From positions 62,001-126,000 of the forward strand of contig NZ_QCZJ01000008.1 in NCBI RefSeq assembly GCF_003075435.1: a stretch of 64,000 bases of DNA, given 5' to 3'. The translations under genes and the position numbers were made by a program. Below are positions 24,303-32,065 of this stretch, piece after piece. How positions within the stretch are numbered: the stretch's first letter is position 1; the number at the start of each line of letters is the position of its first letter. The notes under the pieces are model-generated. The model was given only the letters and a program-made list of their open reading frames with translations. It was not told the origin of the DNA and made no database searches. This DNA is from Terrimonas sp. (lineage in GTDB: Bacteria; Bacteroidota; Bacteroidia; Chitinophagales; Chitinophagaceae).

Positions 24303-24746
24303 ATGAGTGAACAGCAGAAGAAAAAACATAACAAAGGTGGTCGCAACCCTAAAGAAAACCCAAGCATCCACCGTTATGTTTTTCGTCTTACAGACGAGGA
24401 AAACGCCAAATTCCTTTCGCTTTTTGAAGCATCGGGAGCAGGTAACAAAGCCCAGTTTGTTACCTCCTTACTATTCAGTAAGCCGGTTAAAAGGGTAAAA
24501 GTGGATATGGCTGCAATGGATTATTACACCCGGCTAACAACTTTGTTTGGTCAGTTTAGGGCAGTTGGCGTTAATTATAACCAGGTGGTGAAGATACTGT
24601 ACCGCAATTTTTCGGAGAAGAAAGCCGCCGCATATCTGTTTAAGCTGGAAAAGCAAACGGCAGAACTGGCAACAATATGTCGTGCTATTATGGAACTGAC
24701 AAGGGAGTTTGAAGCCAAACACCTGAACAAAAGTGGTGAAAGATGA
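24303..24746 (+). CDS. mobA: Relaxosome accessory protein MobA/MobC-like
   Basis: 147 residues from MSEQQKKKHNKGGRNPKENP. An N-terminal ribbon-helix-helix-like segment contains HRYVFRLTDEENAKFLSLFE and NKAQFVTSLLF. The C-terminal helices include LFGQFRAVGVNYNQVVKILY, the MobC-type signature GxNxNQ/GVNYNQ. Such proteins bind oriT and help the relaxase nick. The stop overlaps the relaxase start (ATGA), and the gene directly follows the oriT-like hairpins. Confidence 0.88.
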   Translation: MSEQQKKKHNKGGRNPKENPSIHRYVFRLTDEENAKFLSLFEASGAGNKAQFVTSLLFSKPVKRVKVDMAAMDYYTRLTTLFGQFRAVGVNYNQVVKILYRNFSEKKAAAYLFKLEKQTAELATICRAIMELTREFEAKHLNKSGER

Positions 24747-26047
24747 TAGCAAAAATAGGTCATGGTGCAAATATGATGGGCGCACTTTCTTACAACCAGC
24801 TTAAAGTAGATAAGGAAAACGGGCAGGTTTTAGCCACGCAAAGAATAATGGAAACGCTGGACGGCAGCTATTCGGTGGCACAGTTCTACCGTTCTTTTGA
24901 GCCTTACCTCATAGCAAATAAAAGAACGGAAAAACCCGTACTGCATATATCACTTAATCCCGACCCCAGCGATAAGGTAACGGATGAGAACTTTAGGCAG
25001 ATTGCCAAAGATTACATGGAGCTAATGGGCTACGGCGAACAGCCGTATATCGTATTCAAGCACACCGATATTGAGCGCACCCATATTCATATTGTTTCTA
25101 CCTGCGTTGACCGTTACGGCAAAAAGATACCCGACACGTTCGAGAAGCTGCGCTCAATGGATGCTTGCAGGGCGTTGGAGCAAAAGTATAACCTGATACC
25201 CGCAAAAGAAAAACAGCGCACCGGGAATGAGCAAATATTCCGTCCGGTAGATTATAAAGCAGGGGATGTTAAGAGCCACATGGCATCGGTAGTGCGACAC
25301 CTTCCAAAGTATTATCAGTATCAAAGTTTCGGTGCGTACAATGCTTTGCTTTCGCTGTTTAATATTAGAGCAGAAGAAGTGAAAGGGGAACTACAGGGGC
25401 AGCCCAAACAGGGCATGGTATATTTTGCGCTGAACGAACAGGGCGAAAAAGCCAGCAATCCTTTTAAGGCTTCCCGCTTTGGCAAACATGCAGGGTTGAA
25501 TGAATTGCAAAACCACTTTGCAGAGGCTAAGGAAAAAATGAAGACAGACCCCGCAAGAGCCGTTTTAAAAAATGCCATTGAAGCAGCGATGCACCTTACC
25601 ACCAATGAAACTGATTTTAAAAAGCACCTGGTTGAACAAGGCATCAATTCCGTTATACGGCGTACCGATGAGGGGCGCATTTACGGCATAACCTTTATAG
25701 ACCATGAAAGCCGTACCGTTTGGAACGGTTCAGCTTTGGATAAAAATCTTTCTGCCAATGTGTTTAATGAATGGTGGAAAGAGCAGGCGGTTGAGCAACG
25801 CCAAAATGCAGAACAGACCAATACCGCAGATATACCAGCCACAGGTAAGAACATTGCGGATGAAAAAGAAGAAGCCCACGAGCTGTTCGATTTCCTGAAT
25901 GCAGCACAACCCGGTTATGCTACCGATGATTTAGGATTGATAGACGGATTAGGAGGTTTGCTACCGGAAGTACAGGGCGAGGATTACGAGGAACAGGCAT
26001 TTGCCAATAAGATGAAGAAGAAAAGAAAACGTAAAAGAGGTCAGTAA
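24743..26047 (+). CDS. mobB: Relaxase / mobilisation nuclease MobB (MOBP-like)
   Basis: 434 residues. The relaxase domain has MIAKIGHGANMMGALSYNQL with a candidate catalytic Tyr17, KPVLHISLNPDPSDKVTD and the metal-binding HxH in DIERTHIHIVSTCVDRYGKK near residues 110-120. The C-terminal region is helical and ends in a basic KMKKKRKRKRGQ. It should cut oriT, attach covalently to the 5' end and pilot the strand through the channel. It is coupled to mobA by ATGA. mobC follows after an inserted membrane protein gene on the other strand. Confidence 0.93.
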   Translation: MIAKIGHGANMMGALSYNQLKVDKENGQVLATQRIMETLDGSYSVAQFYRSFEPYLIANKRTEKPVLHISLNPDPSDKVTDENFRQIAKDYMELMGYGEQPYIVFKHTDIERTHIHIVSTCVDRYGKKIPDTFEKLRSMDACRALEQKYNLIPAKEKQRTGNEQIFRPVDYKAGDVKSHMASVVRHLPKYYQYQSFGAYNALLSLFNIRAEEVKGELQGQPKQGMVYFALNEQGEKASNPFKASRFGKHAGLNELQNHFAEAKEKMKTDPARAVLKNAIEAAMHLTTNETDFKKHLVEQGINSVIRRTDEGRIYGITFIDHESRTVWNGSALDKNLSANVFNEWWKEQAVEQRQNAEQTNTADIPATGKNIADEKEEAHELFDFLNAAQPGYATDDLGLIDGLGGLLPEVQGEDYEEQAFANKMKKKRKRKRGQ

Positions 26048-26074
26048 GTTTTGCTGTTCATTATGCACTTACGG

Positions 26075-26632
26075 TTATGAGGACACTTTCAATCCCCAGG
26101 CATAGCTCCAATACAAAGTCTCCGGAGCAGTAGGTGTTTTGAACTGATAAATGCCATAGATGTATAATGCAAAAAGTATAAAAGCCCCCCAACTAATCCC
26201 AAGACACAATATACCCTGTCGTTCTGCCGGATTGAACATACCTGCAACCAATGATTTTACTATGAATGAGGGAACAATACAGCATAATAACACACAGATT
26301 GCCCACGGCAATATCCATAACTTCCGGTTCTTTGCCCGCAGTCCGATAATAGTTCCTTTAAGGAAATAGACAATGCAGAAAATAAGGTAGGTAAATAATA
26401 AGGAGAACCCCCAAAGTTTAAATTTGTCGGTTTCGCCTCCCCATAATTTTTGCGACAATAAAAATCCGGCATAAAAGAACACGCCGAAAAGGGCAGCTAT
26501 TTTTAATACGAAAACAAAAATCTTCACGACCACAAAAATTAGTCCCGTGGCAGATTGACTTTCTTTATTTTTCCGGGCTATATATTCATCTTCACTTTCT
26601 CCCGGATAAGCATCAGGATTATTCAAATTCAT
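26075..26632 (-). CDS. Four-helix membrane protein of unknown function
   Basis: 185 residues. The N-terminus is hydrophilic (PDAYPGESEDEYIARKNKES). About four to five hydrophobic segments follow: FVVVKIFVFVLKIAALFGVF, LWGFSLLFTYLIFCIVYF, LPWAICVLLCCIVPSFIV, LGISWGAFILFALYIYGIY. No family is recognised. It is on the opposite strand between mobB and mobC, interrupting the usual mobABC run, so it is probably cargo. Entry exclusion, immunity or envelope modification would be plausible but is not shown. Confidence 0.6.
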   Translation of the reverse strand: MNLNNPDAYPGESEDEYIARKNKESQSATGLIFVVVKIFVFVLKIAALFGVFFYAGFLLSQKLWGGETDKFKLWGFSLLFTYLIFCIVYFLKGTIIGLRAKNRKLWILPWAICVLLCCIVPSFIVKSLVAGMFNPAERQGILCLGISWGAFILFALYIYGIYQFKTPTAPETLYWSYAWGLKVSS

Positions 26633-26848
26633 ATCATCCTCCCTTTAATGTCAGTTATTCAAATTGATGATATACTCCAAATGATTTTCAAGTTTATAAA
26701 TTTAATAAAAATAAACTGTTGTAAAATCTGAACCTGCTTTAAAGCCGCTTAACACCAAACACCGCCACGCAACGCCAATACCTGCCAAATTCTTATAGCC
26801 ACTATTCAGAGCCTCGAAATTCACCTGCATCACTTCAATTATTGAATT

Positions 26849-28849
26849 ATGCAGGGAGAAGACGATTTGAGAGGGTTAGCCAAAATCATGGCTTTTATGA
26901 GAGCCGTAAGCATCATCATGGTATTGATGCACTTTTATTGGTTCTGTTATGGCTTCTTTGCAGAACTTGGCTGGACACTGGAAGTTATCGGAAAGATACT
27001 CACCAATTTTAATCGCACCGCCGGACTTTTTTCCAACACTATTTACACCAAAATCTTTTCGCTGGTATTGCTGGTGTTAAGCTGTTTGGGAACAAAGGGC
27101 GTAAAGAATGAAAAAATAACATGGACAAAAATCAATACCGCATTAGTCATTGGTTTTGTCCTGTTTTTCCTGAACGCACCCTTACTGAAACTACCGGCAG
27201 AGATTGCCATATTCCTGTATATCCTCACGACCTCTTTAGGCTACATCGCTTTAATGGTAGCAGGCGTATGGATGAGCCGGTTACTCCGCAGCAACCTGAT
27301 GGACGATGTTTTCAATAATGAAAACGAAAGTTTCCAGCAGGAAACCCAACTGATGCAAAATGAATACTCCATTAACCTGCCCACGAAGTTTTATTACAAA
27401 GGCAAATGGAACAACGGTTGGGTGAATGTGGTCAACCCTTTTCGTGCCTCAATCGTGTTGGGAACTCCTGGCTCCGGTAAGAGCTATGCCATCGTAAACA
27501 ACTACATCAAACAACACATCGAAAAGGGTTTTTCGATGTACATATACGATTTCAAGTTCGATGACCTTTCCACCATTGCCTACAATCATTTACTGAAGCA
27601 TACCGACAAGTATAAGCTAAAGCCGAGGTTTTATGTTATCAATTTTGACGACCCACGCCGGAGCCACCGATGCAACCCGCTTAATCCTGATTTCATGACG
27701 GATATATCGGATGCCTATGAAGCAGCCTATACCATTATGCTTAATCTTAACAAGTCGTGGATTTTGAAACAAGGGGATTTTTTCGTGGAGAGCCCAATTA
27801 TTTTATTGGCTGCAATAATATGGTTTCTTAAAATCTATGATAACGGCAGGTTCTGTACGTTTCCTCATGCTGTTGAATTGCTGAATAAAAAATACGCAGA
27901 CGTATTTACTATACTCACTTCATACCCTGAACTGGAAAATTATTTATCACCCTTCATGGATGCGTGGCAGGGAGGCGCACAAGACCAATTGCAGGGACAG
28001 ATAGCATCGGCAAAAATTCCTTTGTCCCGCATGATTAGCCCGCAACTCTATTGGGTAATGACGGGCGATGATTTTTCATTAGACATCAACAATCCCAAAG
28101 AGCCGAAAATACTTTGTGTAGGCAACAATCCCGACCGCCAAAATATTTACTCCGCAGCATTGGGCTTGTACAATTCCCGCATTGTAAAACTCATCAACAA
28201 GAAAGGGCAATTAAAAAGTTCTGTTATCATAGACGAATTGCCCACGATTTATTTCAGGGGGCTGGATAACCTTATCGCAACTGCACGTAGCAATAAGGTG
28301 GCGGTATGCTTGGGCTTCCAGGATTTTAGTCAATTAACCCGTGATTATGGCGACAAGGAAAGCAAGGTTATTCAAAATACAGTCGGTAATATTTTCTCCG
28401 GTCAGGTAGTTGGCGAAACCGCCAAAAGCCTAAGCGAGCGTTTCGGTAAAGTGTTGCAGAAACGGCAAAGCATGACCATTAACCGCAATGATAAATCCAC
28501 TTCCATCTCTACCCAAATGGATAGCCTGATACCCGCCTCCAAAATATCCACACTCACACAAGGCATGTTCGTGGGTGCAGTATCGGATAACTTCAATGAG
28601 CGCATTGAGCAAAAGATTTTCCACGCTGAAATTGTGGTGGACAATGACCTGGTTGCCGCAGAAACCAAAGCCTATCAGAAGATACCGCAAATCTTATCCT
28701 TTACAGATGAAAAAGGGGAAGATAAAATGAAGCAGGAAATTGAAGCCAATTACAGAAAGATAAAACAGGATGTAGTTCTGGTTATCGAGAGTGAGATGGA
28801 ACGGATCAAGAACGACCCGGATTTACAACACCTGTTAAGCAATAAGTAA
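26849..28849 (+). CDS. mobC: Type IV coupling protein MobC/TraG-type (VirD4-like)
   Basis: 666 residues. Three to four N-terminal membrane helices precede a cytosolic P-loop ATPase with Walker A VLGTPGSGKSYAIVNN near residue 205 and a Walker B-like KSSVIIDELPTIYFRGLDNL. The conserved AVCLGFQDFSQLTRDYG, VGNIFSGQVVGETAKSLSERF and QKRQSMTINRN segments are typical of YWFCY-type coupling proteins, and the N-terminus here contains HFYWFCYGFF. It links the relaxosome to the TraG/TraJ channel and pumps DNA. The arsenic operon starts 77 bases downstream. Confidence 0.94.
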   Translation: MQGEDDLRGLAKIMAFMRAVSIIMVLMHFYWFCYGFFAELGWTLEVIGKILTNFNRTAGLFSNTIYTKIFSLVLLVLSCLGTKGVKNEKITWTKINTALVIGFVLFFLNAPLLKLPAEIAIFLYILTTSLGYIALMVAGVWMSRLLRSNLMDDVFNNENESFQQETQLMQNEYSINLPTKFYYKGKWNNGWVNVVNPFRASIVLGTPGSGKSYAIVNNYIKQHIEKGFSMYIYDFKFDDLSTIAYNHLLKHTDKYKLKPRFYVINFDDPRRSHRCNPLNPDFMTDISDAYEAAYTIMLNLNKSWILKQGDFFVESPIILLAAIIWFLKIYDNGRFCTFPHAVELLNKKYADVFTILTSYPELENYLSPFMDAWQGGAQDQLQGQIASAKIPLSRMISPQLYWVMTGDDFSLDINNPKEPKILCVGNNPDRQNIYSAALGLYNSRIVKLINKKGQLKSSVIIDELPTIYFRGLDNLIATARSNKVAVCLGFQDFSQLTRDYGDKESKVIQNTVGNIFSGQVVGETAKSLSERFGKVLQKRQSMTINRNDKSTSISTQMDSLIPASKISTLTQGMFVGAVSDNFNERIEQKIFHAEIVVDNDLVAAETKAYQKIPQILSFTDEKGEDKMKQEIEANYRKIKQDVVLVIESEMERIKNDPDLQHLLSNK

Positions 28850-28894
28850 ATCTGGCAAAAAGTTTTCACAAACTGTTTTGGCAGTAAAAATATA

Positions 28895-28914
28895 TTATCG
28901 TTATATTGCGATAA
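28895..28914. promoter_or_regulatory. Candidate ArsR operator
   Basis: TTATCG and CGATAA flank an 8-nt spacer, 12 bases before the arsR start. A related sequence (AAGCAATATAGCAATC) lies at 29287-29302 upstream of the next gene. An AT-rich imperfect dyad over the promoter is the usual ArsR binding site; this is inference. Confidence 0.5.
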
Positions 28915-28926
28915 ATAATAGAGGCA

Positions 28927-29256
28927 ATGGGAGTTACAAAGACTGAAATATTTACCGAGCAGCAAAATCGTTTGGCTATCACTTTAAAGGCACTGGCCCA
29001 TCCTGCACGTATAGCCATCCTGCAATATATCGTTAAGCAAAATGCCTGTATCTGTAATGATCTGGTAGAAGAACTTGGGTTGGCACAAGCAACCATTTCC
29101 CAACATTTGAAAGAACTGAAAAGTATAGGCATCATAAAGGGGAATATTGAAGGTACAAGTATTTGTTACTGTATTGATGAAAAAGTATGGCAGCGGGTTA
29201 AAAAGGAACTCAATATCTTCTTTGCAGATAACGTGGGCATAGAGAAATGCTGTTGA
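28927..29256 (+). CDS. arsR: ArsR-family arsenite-responsive repressor
   Basis: 109 residues forming one winged helix-turn-helix. ALAHPARIAILQYIVKQNAC starts the DNA-binding domain, the recognition helix is LAQATISQHLKELKSIGI, and the wing is GNIEGTSICYCIDEKVW. Cys41 and Cys43 (ACICNDL) correspond to the As(III)-binding cysteines of ArsR, and a terminal Cys-Cys pair may add a ligand. It heads a five-gene rightward operon and probably represses it until arsenite binds. Confidence 0.92.
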   Translation: MGVTKTEIFTEQQNRLAITLKALAHPARIAILQYIVKQNACICNDLVEELGLAQATISQHLKELKSIGIIKGNIEGTSICYCIDEKVWQRVKKELNIFFADNVGIEKCC

Positions 29257-29315
29257 GCATTTTTTTTGAATACATTAATCGTAATAAAGCAATATAGCAA
29301 TCAAACAAAAATATC

Positions 29316-29783
29316 ATGAAACTGTCAGAAATCAAAAACATCCTACCAACATTAAATAATGTTGAATTTCAGTTAGAAGACGGAACATTTGTTCCCGAAC
29401 ACTTCCATGTTACCGAAGTAGGAACAGTCACAAAACATTTTATTGACTGTGGTGGAACCATCCGGGATGAGAAAGTGGTAAACTTCCAATTATGGAATGC
29501 AGACGATTACGAACACCGTTTGAAGCCAACAAAGCTGCTGAACATCATTAAGCTTTCCGAGGAAAAATTAGGAATGGAAAACGTTGAAATCGAAGTGGAA
29601 TACCAAAGCAACACCATTGGGAAATACGATCTGGATTTCAACGGTAAAAACTTCGTACTAAAAAGCAAGGCAACAGCTTGTTTAGCGCAGGACGCTTGCG
29701 GCATTCCTGCACAAAAGCAAAAAGTAAACCTTTCTGAACTGAAAAACAGTGCTTGCTGCGCACCTAATTCCGGTTGCTGTTAA
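29316..29783 (+). CDS. DUF6428-type protein of the arsenic operon
   Basis: 155 residues. The first 110 residues (MKLSEIKNILPTLNNVEFQL, VPEHFHVTEVGTVTKHFIDC, FQLWNADDYEHRLKPTKLL) match the DUF6428 family that I associate with ars operons. The tail carries two cysteine groups: CLAQDAC, then SACCAPNSGCC at the extreme C-terminus. Clustered thiols in an arsenic context suggest arsenite or metal binding, but no biochemical role is known to me. It lies 59 bases after arsR and 25 before the phosphoesterase gene. Confidence 0.75.
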   Translation: MKLSEIKNILPTLNNVEFQLEDGTFVPEHFHVTEVGTVTKHFIDCGGTIRDEKVVNFQLWNADDYEHRLKPTKLLNIIKLSEEKLGMENVEIEVEYQSNTIGKYDLDFNGKNFVLKSKATACLAQDACGIPAQKQKVNLSELKNSACCAPNSGCC

Positions 29784-29808
29784 CTAAACCATATAAACAA
29801 TCAGAGAT

Positions 29809-30582
29809 ATGAAAATTGCATTGTTCAGTGACATTCACGCTAATCTTCCTGCATTGGAAGCCTTTTTTAAGGATGTAGAAACAAGAAACCCCGATAGCAT
29901 TTATTGCCTGGGCGATTTGGTGGGTTATAACATTTGGCCTAACGAAGTAATAAACGAAGTCCGTAAACGTAAAATCCCAACTATTGCGGGCAATTATGAT
30001 TTTGGCATCGGGCGCATGAGCAATGATTGTGGCTGTGCCTACAAAACCGACCACGAAAAAGCCAACGGCAACGTTTCCATTTCGTTTACCAATTCCATTA
30101 TACAAGACGAAGAAAGAGCCTTCCTGCGTACACTTCCGGCACACATCAAGGTGGAATTTCAGTTGAACGAAGACAAACTGAACCTGTTTTTGGTTCACGG
30201 AAGTCCCCGAAAAATAAACGAGTATCTGTTTGAGGACAGAGAAGAAAAAAGTATGCTTCGCATTATGGAACAGGCGGACGCAGACATTATGTGTTTCGGT
30301 CATACGCACAAACCTTACCACCGGATTTTAAATTCAGGCATTGACGGGCAAGACCATTTCCGCCACGCTATAAATATTGGTTCGGTGGGCAAACCCAAAG
30401 ACGGCAATCCGCAGGGCGGTTATGTAATGCTCACTATCAACAGCAATAGTTCTATCCTCGACAAAGAAAGTATCCGGGTAGAATTTATCCGTTTTGACTA
30501 TGATATTGAAAAAGCGGCAAAAGCTGTAGAGGAAAGCATACTGCCTGATGAATATGCTGAAAATCTAAGAAGGGGTTACTAA
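29809..30582 (+). CDS. Calcineurin-like metallophosphoesterase in the arsenic operon
   Basis: 257 residues. The dimetal motifs are in order: SDIHAN (D8, H10), GDLVGY (D36), GNYD (N62; Tyr replaces the usual His of GNHD), VHGSP, and GHTHKP near residue 165. This is the YfcE/MJ0936-like branch of metallophosphoesterases. A DCGCAYKTDHE segment gives extra cysteines. The substrate is unknown. It is the third gene of the operon, with 25 bases upstream and 16 bases to the H-protein gene. Confidence 0.85.
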   Translation: MKIALFSDIHANLPALEAFFKDVETRNPDSIYCLGDLVGYNIWPNEVINEVRKRKIPTIAGNYDFGIGRMSNDCGCAYKTDHEKANGNVSISFTNSIIQDEERAFLRTLPAHIKVEFQLNEDKLNLFLVHGSPRKINEYLFEDREEKSMLRIMEQADADIMCFGHTHKPYHRILNSGIDGQDHFRHAINIGSVGKPKDGNPQGGYVMLTINSNSSILDKESIRVEFIRFDYDIEKAAKAVEESILPDEYAENLRRGY

Positions 30583-30598
30583 ACTAAAATTAAAAGCA

Positions 30599-30979
30599 AT
30601 GGAATTTCCAAACGATTTGTATTACTCAAAAGAACATACCTGGTTGCGTGTACAGGATAATACCGGAACCATTGGCATTACGGAATTTGCCCAAAAAGAA
30701 TTAGGCGAAATAGTATATGCGGACTTATCCAATATCGGGTACAATTTTCAGCAGGATGAGGTTTTCGGTTCTGTTGAAGCCGTAAAAACTGTCAGTGATT
30801 TGTTTATGCCTGCTTCGGGAAAAGTCATTGAAACCAACCAACAACTTTTAAAAACACCGACCTTTATTAACGATGATCCTTACGGGAACGGTTGGTTGGT
30901 TAAAATAGAAATTCAGGACAATAGCGAACTCAAAAACTTACTTACCGCAGCACAATACGTACAAGTCACAAACAATTAG
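30599..30979 (+). CDS. gcvH: Glycine cleavage H-like lipoyl carrier protein in the arsenic operon
   Basis: 126 residues, the normal GcvH length. Family features are [40 protein letters not shown], the lipoylation hairpin [20 protein letters not shown] with acceptor Lys63, and [15 protein letters not shown]. GcvH carries lipoyl groups in glycine cleavage and in lipoate relay. No gcvT, gcvP or lipoate ligase gene is nearby. It sits 16 bases after the phosphoesterase gene and 5 before acr3. Reduced lipoyl dithiols are classical arsenite targets, so a role in arsenic binding or as a spare carrier is a reasonable inference. Confidence 0.88.
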   Translation: MEFPNDLYYSKEHTWLRVQDNTGTIGITEFAQKELGEIVYADLSNIGYNFQQDEVFGSVEAVKTVSDLFMPASGKVIETNQQLLKTPTFINDDPYGNGWLVKIEIQDNSELKNLLTAAQYVQVTNN

Positions 30980-30984
30980 AACCG

Positions 30985-32022
30985 ATGCAGCCAAAACTAA
31001 AATTCCTTGACAGGTACTTAACGCTATGGATTTTTCTTGCCATGATTTTAGGTGTGGGATTAGGTTATTTGTTTCCCAATATTTCAAACGTAACCAACTC
31101 CCTTTCCGTAGGTACAACCAATATTCCCTTAGCCATAGGCTTGATACTGATGATGTACCCGCCATTGGCAAAAGTGGATTATTCGCTATTGCCAATGGCG
31201 TTTCAGGACAAAAAAGTAATGTCCTTATCCTTATTGCTGAATTGGATAATCAGCCCCGCCTTAATGTTTGTCCTGGCCATCATTTTCCTGAAGAACGAAC
31301 CTGGTTATATGACCGGCTTAATATTGATTGGATTGGCAAGGTGTATTGCAATGGTTATCGTTTGGAATGATTTGGCGGGCGGTAACAGGGAATATGCGGC
31401 TTTATTGGTAGCGTTGAACAGTATCTTTCAGGTAGTGTTTTACAGTTGTTATGCCTGGCTGTTCATCAATGTACTGCCTGCAAAATTAGGCTTGGGGAAT
31501 TTCAATATTTCCGTACCGATTAAAGATGTTACGGAAAGTGTTTTGATTTATTTAGGCGTACCTTTTTTAGCAGGCTTTTTAAGCCGTTATTTCCTCATAA
31601 AATCAAGAGGCAAAGAATGGTACAACAGAAAGTTCATACCTGTTATATCTCCCATTACGCTGTATGCTTTGCTGTTTACCATTGTGTTGATGTTCAGCTT
31701 GAAAGGTGACAAAATATTGGAACTACCCTTAGATGTGTTGAGAGTAGCTATTCCGTTAGTCATCTACTTTGTATTGACATTCTTCGTCAGTTTCCTTATC
31801 GGTAAGTCATTGAACATCCCTTACGAGAAAAACGCTTCCGTTTCCTTTACGGCCACAGGTAACAATTTTGAATTGGCAATAGCCGTTGCCATTGCAGTTT
31901 TCGGCATCCATTCGCAACAGGCATTTGTAGGCGTAATTGGGCCTCTGGTAGAGGTTCCTGTCTTGATCCTGTTGGTACGGGCAAGTTTATGGTTAAAAGG
32001 AAGATTATACACACGTAATTAA
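30985..32022 (+). CDS. acr3: ACR3-family arsenite efflux permease
   Basis: 345 residues with about ten membrane helices. The ACR3 features are [34 protein letters not shown] and the conserved Cys120 in [18 protein letters not shown], followed by [16 protein letters not shown] and [22 protein letters not shown]3 exports arsenite with the proton motive force. It is the last gene of the ars operon and is followed directly by a terminator hairpin. Confidence 0.95.
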   Translation: MQPKLKFLDRYLTLWIFLAMILGVGLGYLFPNISNVTNSLSVGTTNIPLAIGLILMMYPPLAKVDYSLLPMAFQDKKVMSLSLLLNWIISPALMFVLAIIFLKNEPGYMTGLILIGLARCIAMVIVWNDLAGGNREYAALLVALNSIFQVVFYSCYAWLFINVLPAKLGLGNFNISVPIKDVTESVLIYLGVPFLAGFLSRYFLIKSRGKEWYNRKFIPVISPITLYALLFTIVLMFSLKGDKILELPLDVLRVAIPLVIYFVLTFFVSFLIGKSLNIPYEKNASVSFTATGNNFELAIAVAIAVFGIHSQQAFVGVIGPLVEVPVLILLVRASLWLKGRLYTRN

Positions 32023-32026
32023 AGAG

Positions 32027-32057
32027 AAAAGCTGCTCTATGGGCAGCTTTCTTTTTG
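32027..32057. terminator. Terminator between acr3 and the convergent methylase/helicase gene
   Basis: AAAGCTGC pairs with GCAGCTTT around a 7-nt loop (about 32028-32050), followed by CTTTTTG on the plus strand. The reverse strand also ends in a T-run, so it can serve both convergent transcripts. Confidence 0.8.
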
Positions 32058-32065
32058 TTCTCTTG

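Noticed and set aside
30599-30979. Glycine cleavage operon
   Set aside because: No gcvT, gcvP or lpd gene is present on either side; the flanking genes are arsenic-related.
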